This document shows, piece by piece, positions 32,514-42,417 of a DNA stretch of 64,000 bases. Source of the stretch: Glandiceps talaboti (lineage: Eukaryota; Hemichordata; Enteropneusta; Spengelidae); assembly GCF_964340395.1 (NCBI RefSeq), contig NC_135565.1:20084709-20148708 (forward strand), read 5' to 3'. The translations under genes were made by a program, and so were the position numbers. The first letter of the stretch is position 1; every line of letters begins with the position of its first letter. The notes under the pieces were generated by a model. That model was not told the DNA's origin. It made no database searches and worked only from the letters and a program-made list of their open reading frames with translations.

Positions 32514-35500
32514 CAATGTCTGTATATTGTTTATGTCAGATATAACAACAGACTGTGTCACTCCACCCTCACTTGCCTGCTATGTGAAAGGGGTTGACCG
32601 ATGTGTGAGGGCGCCCTTTCACAACATGCATACCTTACTGACAAACATAATTATATAACAAAATCATTGTAGGAGACACAAACATCATCATGCTACCTTT
32701 CGATTTTGACTCTTTATACCTACCCTGTGTCCGTAGTAATGTACTTTAATTGTGAATTGTTAGTTGACATGCAAACAGTTACAACACAACACCTTTACTT
32801 AGATATAGTTGTACTTGTACACATTGCAGCAACCTACCGTTTATCAGACACTTTGTCATGCTGGCTGTAATAACATAAATAGCATTGTACAAACATTTCA
32901 AATTAGTACACAAAACTAACATTTCATGTGACGTGGTTTAAGCAATTCAAACTATATAATTGCAGTGAAAGTCAAACATTAAAATACAGAATGTGCATAA
33001 AATTCACTCAGTTATGTTTAAGGATGCTTGGTCAGAACTGCTTTTATATCAAAAACTGCAGAAAATGGATCATGTTTTGACTGTTATTACCACATGGTGA
33101 AATTATCTTTTGTTATTATTTCTCAGGCCATGCATACTGATAGTTCAAAAGTTTTACATTTTTTGTACCAATTTAGTTGTTGACTCGGTTATTGGCTTGA
33201 TGTATCTCAATGCCCTCCCTACATCTTTTACCAAGAGGGCTTACCAACCCCAAGTCATTACTTCACCAGTCACTGACTTCATATAGGATGGGAGACGGTG
33301 AAAACTTTGACAAGAAGTAACTTAAATTACCTAATATGTTGTCCAGTGACTATGTCGACATAATTTTGACAGTAATTGACATGGTTTTATCAGCAATTTA
33401 AATTACAAGATCCCTCACTTCATTCTGGGGAGAACATTCAATCTCAGACTAGTCATATTACCAAGGTTGGGGAGTCCAAGGGATATAAATCAAGTAAAAC
33501 TTACATTCATACCTACCGGGTATACATTATACAAGTTTTGTTTACAAATCCCAGTAAGGCAAACAGGGATCTCAGAGACAGTGAACTATTTACCAACAGT
33601 AACAAAAACTTTAGTCTAACAATATACAGCTAACTTAACAATATATATCCAAATCCATTTATCTTACCCTTCATTTTCAGAGAAAGCAAAGCTGACCCTG
33701 TCATCGGTGTTAGCATTAACAAATTCATCACCATATCCTGGGTTATCTAAACCACCACTGACAGGAGACGATGCTACTACCAATTCTTGTTGAGATGTAC
33801 TTTTATTTTTAGCTGCTGCGGCTTTCTTTTGTTTTTCTCTGAGCTGAACAGCTGATAATGAGGATGGATTATTTGCACTTTGTGGTGTGCCGGCATTATT
33901 TAGGTCTGTCAATAAAAAAAAAGAAGTTAATGCTTCTTACTTACAGCATGGTAAATTTAATCAAACCCAGCCAACACCTGGTGGGTTTGAACCCAGGCTG
34001 TAGAGGTAAGAGGCGTACGAGCTAAGAGCTCAGCCACCGACAACCCTTTATCTATTGATAATCATAAAAACTATGTCCAAAACGTTCTGATGTAGCTGTC
34101 TTCAATGAACTGGAATAGTTTTCATGGGCGGGAATACATTTAATGTTAAAATATGATGAGGCTCAGTACCCATTGCATTGCTGGCGATTAAGACAATCCT
34201 GTAATATCATAGAATTATGATGAACCAACACAAATACCTCCAGATATCTTTGAGCTTTAGGAGACATTGATACAGCAACACTACCAGAGTTAGATAATTA
34301 TGAAATAAATATGTAAATAAACTACTAACTTCGTTTGTTTGGACTGTTTCTATCCATTTCTGCCCTGAGTGCCTGCAATGTCCTTGCTTCTGCATCTGAA
34401 TCTGCCCAGTCCTCTGGAGGAGAGAAATTACAGACACATGAACCTTCAGTGCATGAAATGTGTACACAAAAACTACCACCATAATCAGAATCAGATATGT
34501 TGTATGTTTACCTTAGACTATCAACAGTCGTCTTGACTTTTTTTGTAATGTATCTCATTCTCTAATACTATTGTCGCTGAAATTAATAAAATTAAACATG
34601 GTGTGCGATGGACATTCCATGAAGTCAAGACGACTGTTCTAACCCACCAGACTTTCATTTCTGTGAATATTCATGAGTGCCCTTGTTTATGAAACATCTT
34701 CAACCGGGGATGCCTGGTTAACCACGAGGGGGTATTTGAGGAGATAGTACAAACATTCGATTATATTTTATGTGTTTGATTCCTCAGTGAGTAGCGAGCG
34801 TTCTGTATGTGCATTGTACATGCTGACTATTAGATTGTATGTTATAGGTTATGTATTTGTACACAGTATTTAAAAAAAACATATTTCAGAAGGTTTTTAA
34901 GGAATACGACAAAATAGAACCCGCTTCTGAATACAGACTATTTTTACTTCTACCTGTACCGGTTTGTGCAGCAACAAAACAACGGATTAAAAAAAATTTC
35001 CAATACAATTTATACATAGTATCTTGAATAGAACCTTGCAGTTGATTGCGCCCTCTTGAGTCACTGCATGAAATTTATACAGCCCTTACTGTACAGTCAA
35101 TAGACCATGTCTGAAGGGGTCACTCGGTGTAATGACAGGTTTTCCTCAATGTTAAAACTGTTTCTATATCCATCATTTTTTTCATAGTCATCTTCTCCCC
35201 AACAATGTAAAATACATAGGTATCATTTATAGCTTACCTTCAAGTTCTTGACTTGAATTCTGTGCAGGTGGGTCATATCTATTTCCTTTTCTAGTTTTAC
35301 CAGGCGGTAAATTTTCTCTCCCCCTGCCTCTGTCACCTGTAAGAGTTTTGTGTGAAAAACAGAGCTAAGGTAAAGGTTGGTCCAGAACAAAAGGATTATC
35401 CTATTTAATCCTTGTGGCGTCACTCATTTTATTTATTTATTTATTTATCTATTTATTTATTTATTTATTTAACAGATAACCAACGCGAGCAAGTCCCATT

Positions 35501-38500
35501 CATAGGCTCCTTTGGTTCAGTGTTAGTGCAGGAGGAAACCGGAGTACCCAGGGAAAACCTGCATTGTACGATACAGTCAAACTGAACGACACTCTTCTTA
35601 CTTACAGCGTGGTAAATTTAATCAAACCCATCCAACACCTGGCGGGTTCGAACAATACGATAATACTAAAGATCTGGGATTGAAACCTGGTCTAAAGCTC
35701 AAGGACGGTAGAACACTTTTGAAGCATGGTATATGTAGAAACCTGCCAAGCACAGCCTAGATGTAAGGATGGTGTGTTTAGTGGGGAGAACTTTGATCCG
35801 GGATTGAAACCTGGCCTTTAATAATCTTTGGTCACACCATAGGGTGGAGGGTCTATGGTCACGCTACAATACAAGGCTGATTGCAGCACACTGTATAACA
35901 ATCTGTGTTTAAATTAGTAAAGACATGGTGTATAATCTTACCACTGACAGCTCCTCTGAAATCATAAGGTGGAATATCATCCTGTCTAGAAATTCTTCTC
36001 TTTGCTGTGGATCCCGAGTAACTATCGCTATCATCACTGGAGTTATGAGTTGATCGGTCATGAAACATATTCACTCCTGGCTTCAGGGAACTACAAAGAT
36101 ATAACAAAAAATTGATAAGTTCATAGAATTTTTACAAAATGTATATCATACCAATTAGCATGGACTGATGGAGGTAGAAGGATGCTACCTCCGTGATCAT
36201 ACCAATGATTTGATAACAGATTTGAAGATTGCAAATGTACATTCATGTATATTTGGAAAGCAAGAAACATTACAATCCTTTTCTGACAGACAAACAGAGT
36301 TACTAGTATCCCAAGAAAGTAATAATGAATCGTGGTAAATTTGCATAACTAAAGAATACATTGTTATGTAGATTAGTTTATATTGGCTTCAAGACATCGT
36401 GGTGTGGAACCTACTCCTCTATCAAGCCCTGGTGAGGACCTTGGATTCAGTAACTCCAATGAGGCTAGAAGTAACTATGAAACATTATCAACTGTGTTTT
36501 GTAATAGCAATACCTCCGTTGTGTGGATATAATCACCCTGTGATCACGATAGTGTAAACATTGGAAATGTACTCTGCAAGGTCAGATTTAGTTTATAGTT
36601 TAGTTTATTTCAGTAAAACAACAAGATCGACAGTACATATATATACAAATAAAAACTGGTACAAATTGTTGAATTACTTGGATAACCCACAAAGTCAAAG
36701 ATAGTGTAAACACTGGAAATGTACTCTGCAAGGTCAGACAGTGTAAACATTAGAAATGTATTCTGCAAGGTCAGATAGTGTAAACATTGGATATGTACTC
36801 TGCAACTTAGTGCAAGGTCATGGAAGTCATCAAAAATATCACCCTACTGTGAGTACAAATAAACCAATGTCCATTCAATAGCTCACATCAACATGTTGTG
36901 CCAAGATTTTTAGTTTGTGTCTATCTTACATCCTTAGTAACAAGACCTCGTCTACCAGAATGGTATTAGTATTAGTAGGTAATACTTACAGATTCTAGGT
37001 TTTAACTTTTACCCAATTTTAGCCTTTATGTACATTTTATTGGCAGTAATACCAATGTATGGCATCACATTATACTTCATACAGATATTGCTATATATAT
37101 ATGCAAATCAAAAGTTACAACATGTAGCTTAGTACAGAATTTACGTCCTTACTTTTTCAGACTCAATGCTGGTGATGCCTTTGGTGTTCTTCCTCCCTGT
37201 GGTGTCAATCCTCCCTGTGGTGTCAATCCACCCTGTGGTGTTCTACTTCCTGACTTGCTTGCTGTCTCTGGCTTCAGTGACCTCTCTTTACTAATGCCAT
37301 CTATCAATCAATAGTAAACACACTTTTATGTAATTCTTGATTATCTGGGATTCATGGTCACATTAAAACAAAGGATGACAACCTATAAAATAATTTTGGC
37401 ATTATGTACATTTGTAATTGTAAACAATTTGTGTGGACCAAGCTTCCCTTTAATTTACAGTGGTATAGAAAATACAACAATGTTCAACCAACTGTATCTC
37501 TTAACCTGTCTAAGCTATACTACAACTACATTGTATATACTATAGCAGCAAGTTTCTCTATTGATTACAGTGTAATCTTTCACTCCCTGATGTTTAATTA
37601 GTGTACATATCACCAGTGGTGTTTTAAGTAGAGTCTTCAGGATAGCGACACTGTGGGATATCTAATCTGGTATAAGAAACAAAGCTGTAACTAATGTAAC
37701 ATCAAATGTTGGTGATGTTTGTTTACCATCCCAGTGAGTAAGTGTATGTGTCATATTATTTGTGTAGTGACGAGCCAGCTTTGGTCTTATCAACAATTTG
37801 TTTACAATTAAACATCAGGGAGTGAAAGATTACACTGTGAACCGTAGAGAAACTTGCTGCTAGTAGGTAGTTTCAGCACAGCTTGAGACAAGCTAAGAGA
37901 TACAGTTGGTCGAACATTGTTGTAGCTAGAACTTACAAACAATGAAAAATATTTTCTGGATATAAATTGCTATAATATTTGTTCATTTGAAAAAGTTTGA
38001 CAATATACTTAGTAATTCAGAACAAACATGATATACCTGAGTTAGGTATCCTATTTTAGAATTGTAGCTTAAATTGTCTACTTCACTTTACATAGATGTA
38101 ACTTAGTACTTTACAATTGTATATCCTTATGACTTGGATTCTTTCAGTGGTCATATAGATGAGGATTGGGTATTTATTTTGGATTGTTGATTTATAAAAC
38201 TATTTTATCATGACTTCCTACTTGAGAAATCGATGTGCAACAACATAGACCAAGTCCTTGTTTGTAACTGAATAAATTGCAAAAGATTTATTATTATACA
38301 TACATTAACAAACATTTTAGACATTCTTGGCTTTTTGCAATGTATCGAGTTACACAGACTTAGTCACTGGGGTTTTTTTTCAAGTAGGAAGCCATGATAA
38401 AATTGTTTTATAAATTAAAAATCCAAAATAAATACCAAATCCTCATCCATATGGCTACTTTAATACAGTCAAATGGTCATCAATATAAAATTTGTTTCCA

Positions 38501-41500
38501 CGGGGGTTTGGGATTAAATTGATACGATATTAAGTGGTACATGTATACAATATAGATACAAGTGATGTGTTTAAATTCAGTGATCTGTGTCATTGACAAA
38601 TGAACAGCAGTAAAATCATAACAAGTGAATATTTCAATATATCTAAGTATACATGTATGTGGTTAGTCCTGCTTGCAGACGGTGTACAGATCTATATTAC
38701 TGACGTGGCCCTCAACACAGGAGAAGGGAGGGATACATGTAATTGTCAGAATCGAATCCTGAATTACTCCATATGCAAGCAGGACTAGTATGTGGTATGT
38801 ACTAACTTCTTGCTGCTGGAGTTGGTAATGGTTTCTTATTTATAGGTGATCTTTTAACAGAGCCCCTATCATCTTCATCTGTTGATGATTCTTCAATCTG
38901 TGGTGCTCCATCATCTTCTGGTTCTGAACTATCCCAATTACTACTACTCTCCGGTGAGATTGGACGATTGCGGTTATGATGAGCTGCAATCTGATCAAGA
39001 AAGAATATTTGTAAATTGTAGGAGGTTAAATCATATATGTGGCTGGGAGTACATCCTTCTATGGTGAACAGTCACATGTACAAATGTAGAGAGGCTGTCA
39101 TCAAGACGAAAACGTGTATCAAGAAGGGCAATTGAAGCAAAAATACCTAGGTAAAATAATAATGAACGATTAGCCGACATCTACATATACATCGGATTTT
39201 AATCAGATTGATGTACATTGTACGTTATTTTTATGTAGTCTACAACATTATTTTATGGTTCTTGGTAGTGGTTAGTATGTGTTGTATATTATCATTTTAA
39301 ACATAAATGGCGTAGTACTTTGATAACTCCCAAGTCTCTAATTACAAAAGTTAATACAACAGTACATACAAGCTGCTTGAAGCGACGACACAGTAATGTC
39401 AACACGGTCTACACTATATACAGTACAGTGAGTAGTGTAGTGTCTACAGCCTCAGGCTTTCCAATGTTAACACCGATTAGCAACAGCTCCAGTCGGGGTA
39501 GGACCAACTCGGCCCATTGCCAACTCGTCCCATCGCCAACTCGGCCCACGTTATTGCCAACTCGGCCCATTCACATGCCAACTCGGCCCATTTACATGCC
39601 AACTCGGCCCATTCACATGCCAACTCGGCCCATTTACATGCCAACTCGGCCCACGCACGTCATGACGAAAATGTTTGTGTCATTTAAAGCCAAGGTCTTG
39701 AGTCGATGACGTGATAATATCAAATACTAGTAATATTCATATAATCAGAGAAAAAATCCTTTGCTCCAAGCACCGACATCGGTATACTACTACTACTTGT
39801 AAAGACACTATGGATTGACATACTAGTACATATACAATGTAGATCGCATGAATTTACTGAAGGGGTTGAGGAACACAGGACTTATATCGATCAAATGAAA
39901 CAGGAAAACATTAATTCTGTGTTCACTATACACGATGCATGCCATTTCCTAGTCGCGCTTGCATACAGTTTGTCGTCCCTTCGGTGTTGAGGGTACAGTA
40001 ACGTAGACCCATTCACCGTCGGCAGGACGGGCTACCATTACCTATCTACATGTATTTCAATATAACAACGTGTCCGTTTGACGCACCGTTCACACCACTG
40101 ATATTAACGCGATTTGACTCGCCCCTTTTTTCAACTCTCCCTAATCATGGATGTATTATCTTACTAATACATCCATGCCCCGACACGGGCTCACCCGAAC
40201 ATCACTATGAGAGATCGAAATTTACATGATTTTTCGCTGGTGGTGCTCCTGAGATATGTGACTGATCACAACTGCTTACGGGTTTGGAGGCGTGGTTCCG
40301 GGGTAGTCTAGTTCCATGCCCCCTTTCTGCCGGGGATAGGCGTGTCGCGCTGTTTACAGGATGTGGTACATGTGTGTCATGAAATCTTTTATGAATTGAC
40401 TGTAAGATACCATTGACCTTCCGAAATGTACTACACCGTACTACCTTTTCATCTAATATGCTGAGATGAATTATCTTGTAACTGATCACAATACTGATAT
40501 TCAACCAAAAAACTACACTGTTATATTGTTATTTGGGAACGGAAATAAATGTAATAGTAGTGTTTTCAGTCACGGGATTTTCTTGTCTGTGGTACAGGGA
40601 GGTGTCTACATTTCCTGTTTATTTGTGTAATTGAGAGGACGATGAGCGACGCTAATTGAGTAGGTGTTAAGTGCCAGTTGTCAAACGCCTTCATAAAACG
40701 ATATACTAGTACTGTATTTTCAAGTGATGATCAAAAATTTGAAATGGGCAGACTTTTCAGTTTTCACAAACTATTATCGAGAGAAAGAACGGAAAGTGGA
40801 CGAATATCATACATATGGTATTAAAAGTTTTTTTTATGTTTAAAATTGACTTCCCACGAACAAGTTATTGGCGTTTTAATAGGTTGCCGCATTTCTTATT
40901 CGGATCCGGTTCGATCCGCCGTCAATTTGTCAAGATTGTTCAATACATAAGGGAAAAGATCAATATTTCATTGTCTGAAAAAAACGAGAACAACAAAGTT
41001 CATTTAGTATGGCGGGGGGGGGGGGGGGGGGGGGTGTTAATTTTATATTGAAATTGTGTCAGTTTATTTTAATGCATACAGATGACTCGACCGAAGCCTG
41101 TCAATCATCCGTAGATTAGTCGGCACACCGGACAGTTCGTTTGCCTTTTGACACCATTTGCAAATGGTCAAAGTTATTCAACAACTTGACACTTTAAAGA
41201 AAAAATAAATTAACTTTACCACCAATGTTATATGAATAGTTATAAACCTTTATTTATTTTCTACGAGATAAAAGCATATTGAAATGTCTCCATCAAACAA
41301 ACCGAAACAACATAATTCCAAAATAATCTGACACACTACGCTTGATCGTTTCTCATTCAACATGTAGCTACCCGATACGGGGGTCTGCTATAACAGCCTA
41401 CGCGTGTCGATCGTTGCTAACTTTTAATAGTTCCAACAAACCATGGAAGTAAAAGCGCCTTGTACTTCCATGGACAGGCCAAGTTTCACGAAATACTTTA

Positions 41501-42265
41501 ATTTCAACAGTCGTCTTCCCAACGATTAATAAAAAAAAGATCAACCCATTTTAGAGTGCATGTCGTGTCGAAGTGGGCGATACGTTAGTAATAAACGCAA
41601 TCGTTTATTTCAAAGTGTTTCGGTTTTGAAGTTACAATCACATCGAGTTGTACATCTTGACTACTTAGTATTTACGAATTGACGAATAGGGGACAAAATA
41701 TCTATAGTCAAGTTGGCAGAGAGTGGGCCGAGTTGGCAGAGAGTGGGCCGAGTTGGTGGGCCGAGTTAGCAGACGGTGGGCCGAGTTGGTGGGCCGAGTT
41801 GGTAGACGGTGGGCCGAGTTGGTGGGCCGAGTTGGAAATGGGCCGAGTTGGACGTGCACCGCTCCAGTCAGCTCACTGTGCGATTACCAACATTACGTGC
41901 GACACTACATTTTTCTCACCAGACCCAAAAGAATGACACACTCCAATCAGCTTTCTTTATTTGTTCCCATTTTACTGTAATCCACGATTCAACTATGGTG
42001 TTAATTTAATTTTGTATGTCCAGTATCGACGTTGTAAACACACACAGTACAGGAAATGACATGTTGACGGCTCGAAAGCGTCATTAGATACAAGGTGGAA
42101 ACAACGGTAAAATCGGCCTACGACGATAAACTGTGAGACGAACCCCTCGATTTCATGTACAATTAGTCAGATTCTAACTGAGAAAGTTAAATTATTGCAA
42201 TAACACTGCGATCCGAAATAAAATCTTACCATTCTTTGTGCGTCAACTTTGAATTTCTCCGACAT
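29126..42265 (-). CDS. Unrecognised protein: disordered N-terminal region plus hydrophobic C-terminal domain
   Basis: Ten exons in transcript order: 42230-42265, 38807-38990, 37153-37300, 35942-36090, 35238-35336, 34330-34413, 33668-33905, 32838-32864, 30331-30420, 29126-29519. All are GT-AG, phases close, and the product is 482 aa. Residues 1-320 are polar and low-complexity: acidic serine-rich stretches (SSEPEDDGAPQIEESSTDED), three tandem TPQGGL/R hexapeptides (about 108-125), and basic AKRRISRQDD. DWADSDAEARTLQALRAEMD looks like a short helix. Residues about 330-352 contain YIYYFEHGNKRYYDGRGAKS. Exon 10 encodes a hydrophobic region with several possible membrane or amphipathic helices (about 366-470), including FFLKELLIVIGDHMMRPVLW and a PVVVFLYNVGYGLKR helix. 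I do not recognise the family. The C-terminal exon looks like the conserved, functional part. The 27-nt exon at 32838-32864 is phase-neutral and may be skipped. Intron 1 contains the foldback-like element. Shares a short bidirectional promoter with the SULT gene. Confidence 0.8.
29871..30262. mobile_element. TIR element, about 390 bp, in intron 9 of the unknown gene
   Basis: Left end CAGTGTTCTCCC, right end GGGAGAACACTG: perfect 12-bp terminal inverted repeats. The interior has TAGGCTGCCATGCTTGGCAG and two copies of a TTATATGTAAATTAATATG motif. Part of the interior matches, inverted, sequence at about 35690-35800 (AGAAACCTGCCAAGC, TTGAAGCATGGTAT, GGGGAGAAC), so the family has at least two copies here. 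No clear 8-bp target duplication was seen. Confidence 0.72.
30569..30870. mobile_element. Palindromic element, about 300 bp, in intron 8 of the unknown gene
   Basis: Left ATTACTGTTCACTGG, then AGAAACTAATAAGAAACTGC. Right end is the inverse: GCAGTTCCTTATTGGTTTCT, then CAAGTGAACAGTAAT. Inner arms also pair (TTTTGTCTA with TAGACAAAA). No ORF. Confidence 0.72.
31243..31381. repeat. 46-bp inverted repeat with about 47-bp loop
   Basis: CATTTATAGCATCCATATGA then CAAAAGTATACTGTTTCA is mirrored by TGAAACAGTATACTTTTACA then TATGAATGCTATAAACG. About 41 of 46 positions pair. Compact hairpin in an intron; a small MITE is the simplest reading. Confidence 0.8.
31740..32022. mobile_element. TTAA palindromic MITE (family A), copy 2, 283 bp
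   Basis: TTAA at both ends. Left GATGAGGATTGGGTATTTAT, right ATAAATACCAAATTCTAATC then ACCACTTTAA. Shorter than copy 1, with deletions in both arms. It lies in intron 8 of the unknown gene. Confidence 0.82.
32456..32510. repeat. (GT)n microsatellite
   Basis: 55 bases of GT with a single A interruption, in intron 8 of the unknown gene. Confidence 0.95.
33932..34046 (-). mobile_element. tRNA-derived SINE, copy 1
   Basis: On the minus strand the element has a tRNA-like head with an A-box-like TGGCTGAGCTCTTAGC and a B-box GGTTCAAACCC. A body follows (CAGGTGTTGGCTGGGTTTGA, TTAAATTTACCATGCTG) and a tail GTAAGTAAGAAG shared with copy 2. It lies in the intron just upstream of the exon at 33668-33905 and in the same orientation as the gene. 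The A/B box spacing and missing cloverleaf pairing argue against a working tRNA gene. Confidence 0.72.
35427..35472. repeat. (ATTT)n microsatellite
   Basis: About eleven ATTT units with one substitution, adjoining other repeat-derived sequence up to 35590. Confidence 0.9.
35473..35653 (-). mobile_element. Repeat-derived segment including truncated SINE copy 2
   Basis: 35593-35653 repeats the 3' part of the SINE at 33932-34046 (CTTCTTACTTACAGC, GTAAATTTAATCAAACCCA, CAACACCTGG, GGGTTCGAAC on the plus strand) and breaks off inside the B-box region. The preceding part contains GGAGGAAACCGGAGTACCC, a block I recall from dispersed repeats of marine invertebrates. The two may form one composite element. 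Confidence 0.6.
36550..36830. repeat. Short-period tandem repeat, about 39-bp unit
   Basis: Units reading AGTGTAAACATTGGAAATGT then ACTCTGCAAGGTCAGA occur at about 36550, 36703, 36738 and 36777; the last three are contiguous. Located in intron 3 of the unknown gene. Confidence 0.75.
37473..37926. mobile_element. Long-arm palindromic element, about 450 bp
   Basis: Left arm TACAACAATGTTCAACCAAC, GCAGCAAGTTTCTCTATTGA and CAGTGTAATCTTTCACTCCC. Right arm is the inverse: GGGAGTGAAAGATTACACTG, GTAGAGAAACTTGCTGCT and GTTGGTCGAACATTGTTGTA. Arms are about 130-140 bp around a 190-bp centre. In intron 2 of the unknown gene. Confidence 0.82.
38143..38463. mobile_element. TTAA palindromic MITE (family A), copy 3
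   Basis: Same arms as copies 1 and 2 (GATGAGGATTGGGTATTTAT at the left, ATAAATACCAAATCCTCATC at the right). The right end keeps TTAA (38460-38463); the left end has a mutated TTCA. In intron 2 of the unknown gene. Confidence 0.82.
39495..41860. mobile_element. Foldback-like / MULE-like DNA element with inverted 21-bp arrays and 9-bp flanking repeat
   Basis: The left end holds eight copies of CCAACTCGGCCCA-type sequence at mostly 21-bp spacing (39504-39653). The right end holds about eight inverse copies, GGGCCGAGTTGG (about 41705-41851). The outermost bases also pair in part (GGGGTAGGACCAACTCGGCC with the inverse of GGGCCGAGTTGGACGTGCACC). GCTCCAGTC lies directly outside each end (39486-39494 and 41861-41869) in the same orientation, as a 9-bp target-site duplication would. 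The interior of about 2 kb has no long ORF, so it would be non-autonomous. It also contains a 13-bp hairpin (40149-40177) and 21 consecutive G (41014-41034). Located in intron 1 of the unknown gene. Confidence 0.78.
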
Positions 42266-42417
42266 CTTGGCATTTCAGGGTGAGTTAAATCGAGGCTGAA
42301 ATACGTTTGTTGGTAATACCATTACTCCACACGGTAGGAGGACACGTATAAATTATAATGTATCGGGCCCTGGGGCCGGGTTATGTTTGAGTTCAAAAGA
42401 GCACGTATTCTGCGAGC
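42266..42417. promoter_or_regulatory. Short bidirectional promoter region
   Basis: Only 152 bases separate the start codons of the divergent unknown gene (42265, minus) and the SULT gene (42418, plus), so both 5' UTRs and core promoters must share this interval or overlap a neighbour. It contains GGGCCCTGGGGCCGGG. The minus-strand start is in GCCAAGATGTC, an acceptable Kozak context that also resembles a YY1 site. Confidence 0.6.

Noticed and set aside
33932-34046. Functional tRNA gene
   Set aside because: B-box and A-box-like motifs are present but no convincing acceptor stem or cloverleaf, and the 3' part is repeated at 35593-35653; a SINE explains it better.
39320-39709. 129-aa ORF with a repeated PTRPIHM heptapeptide
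   Set aside because: The heptapeptide is just the 21-bp subterminal repeat of the foldback-like element read in frame; the mirror ORF at 41679-41936 comes from the opposite array.
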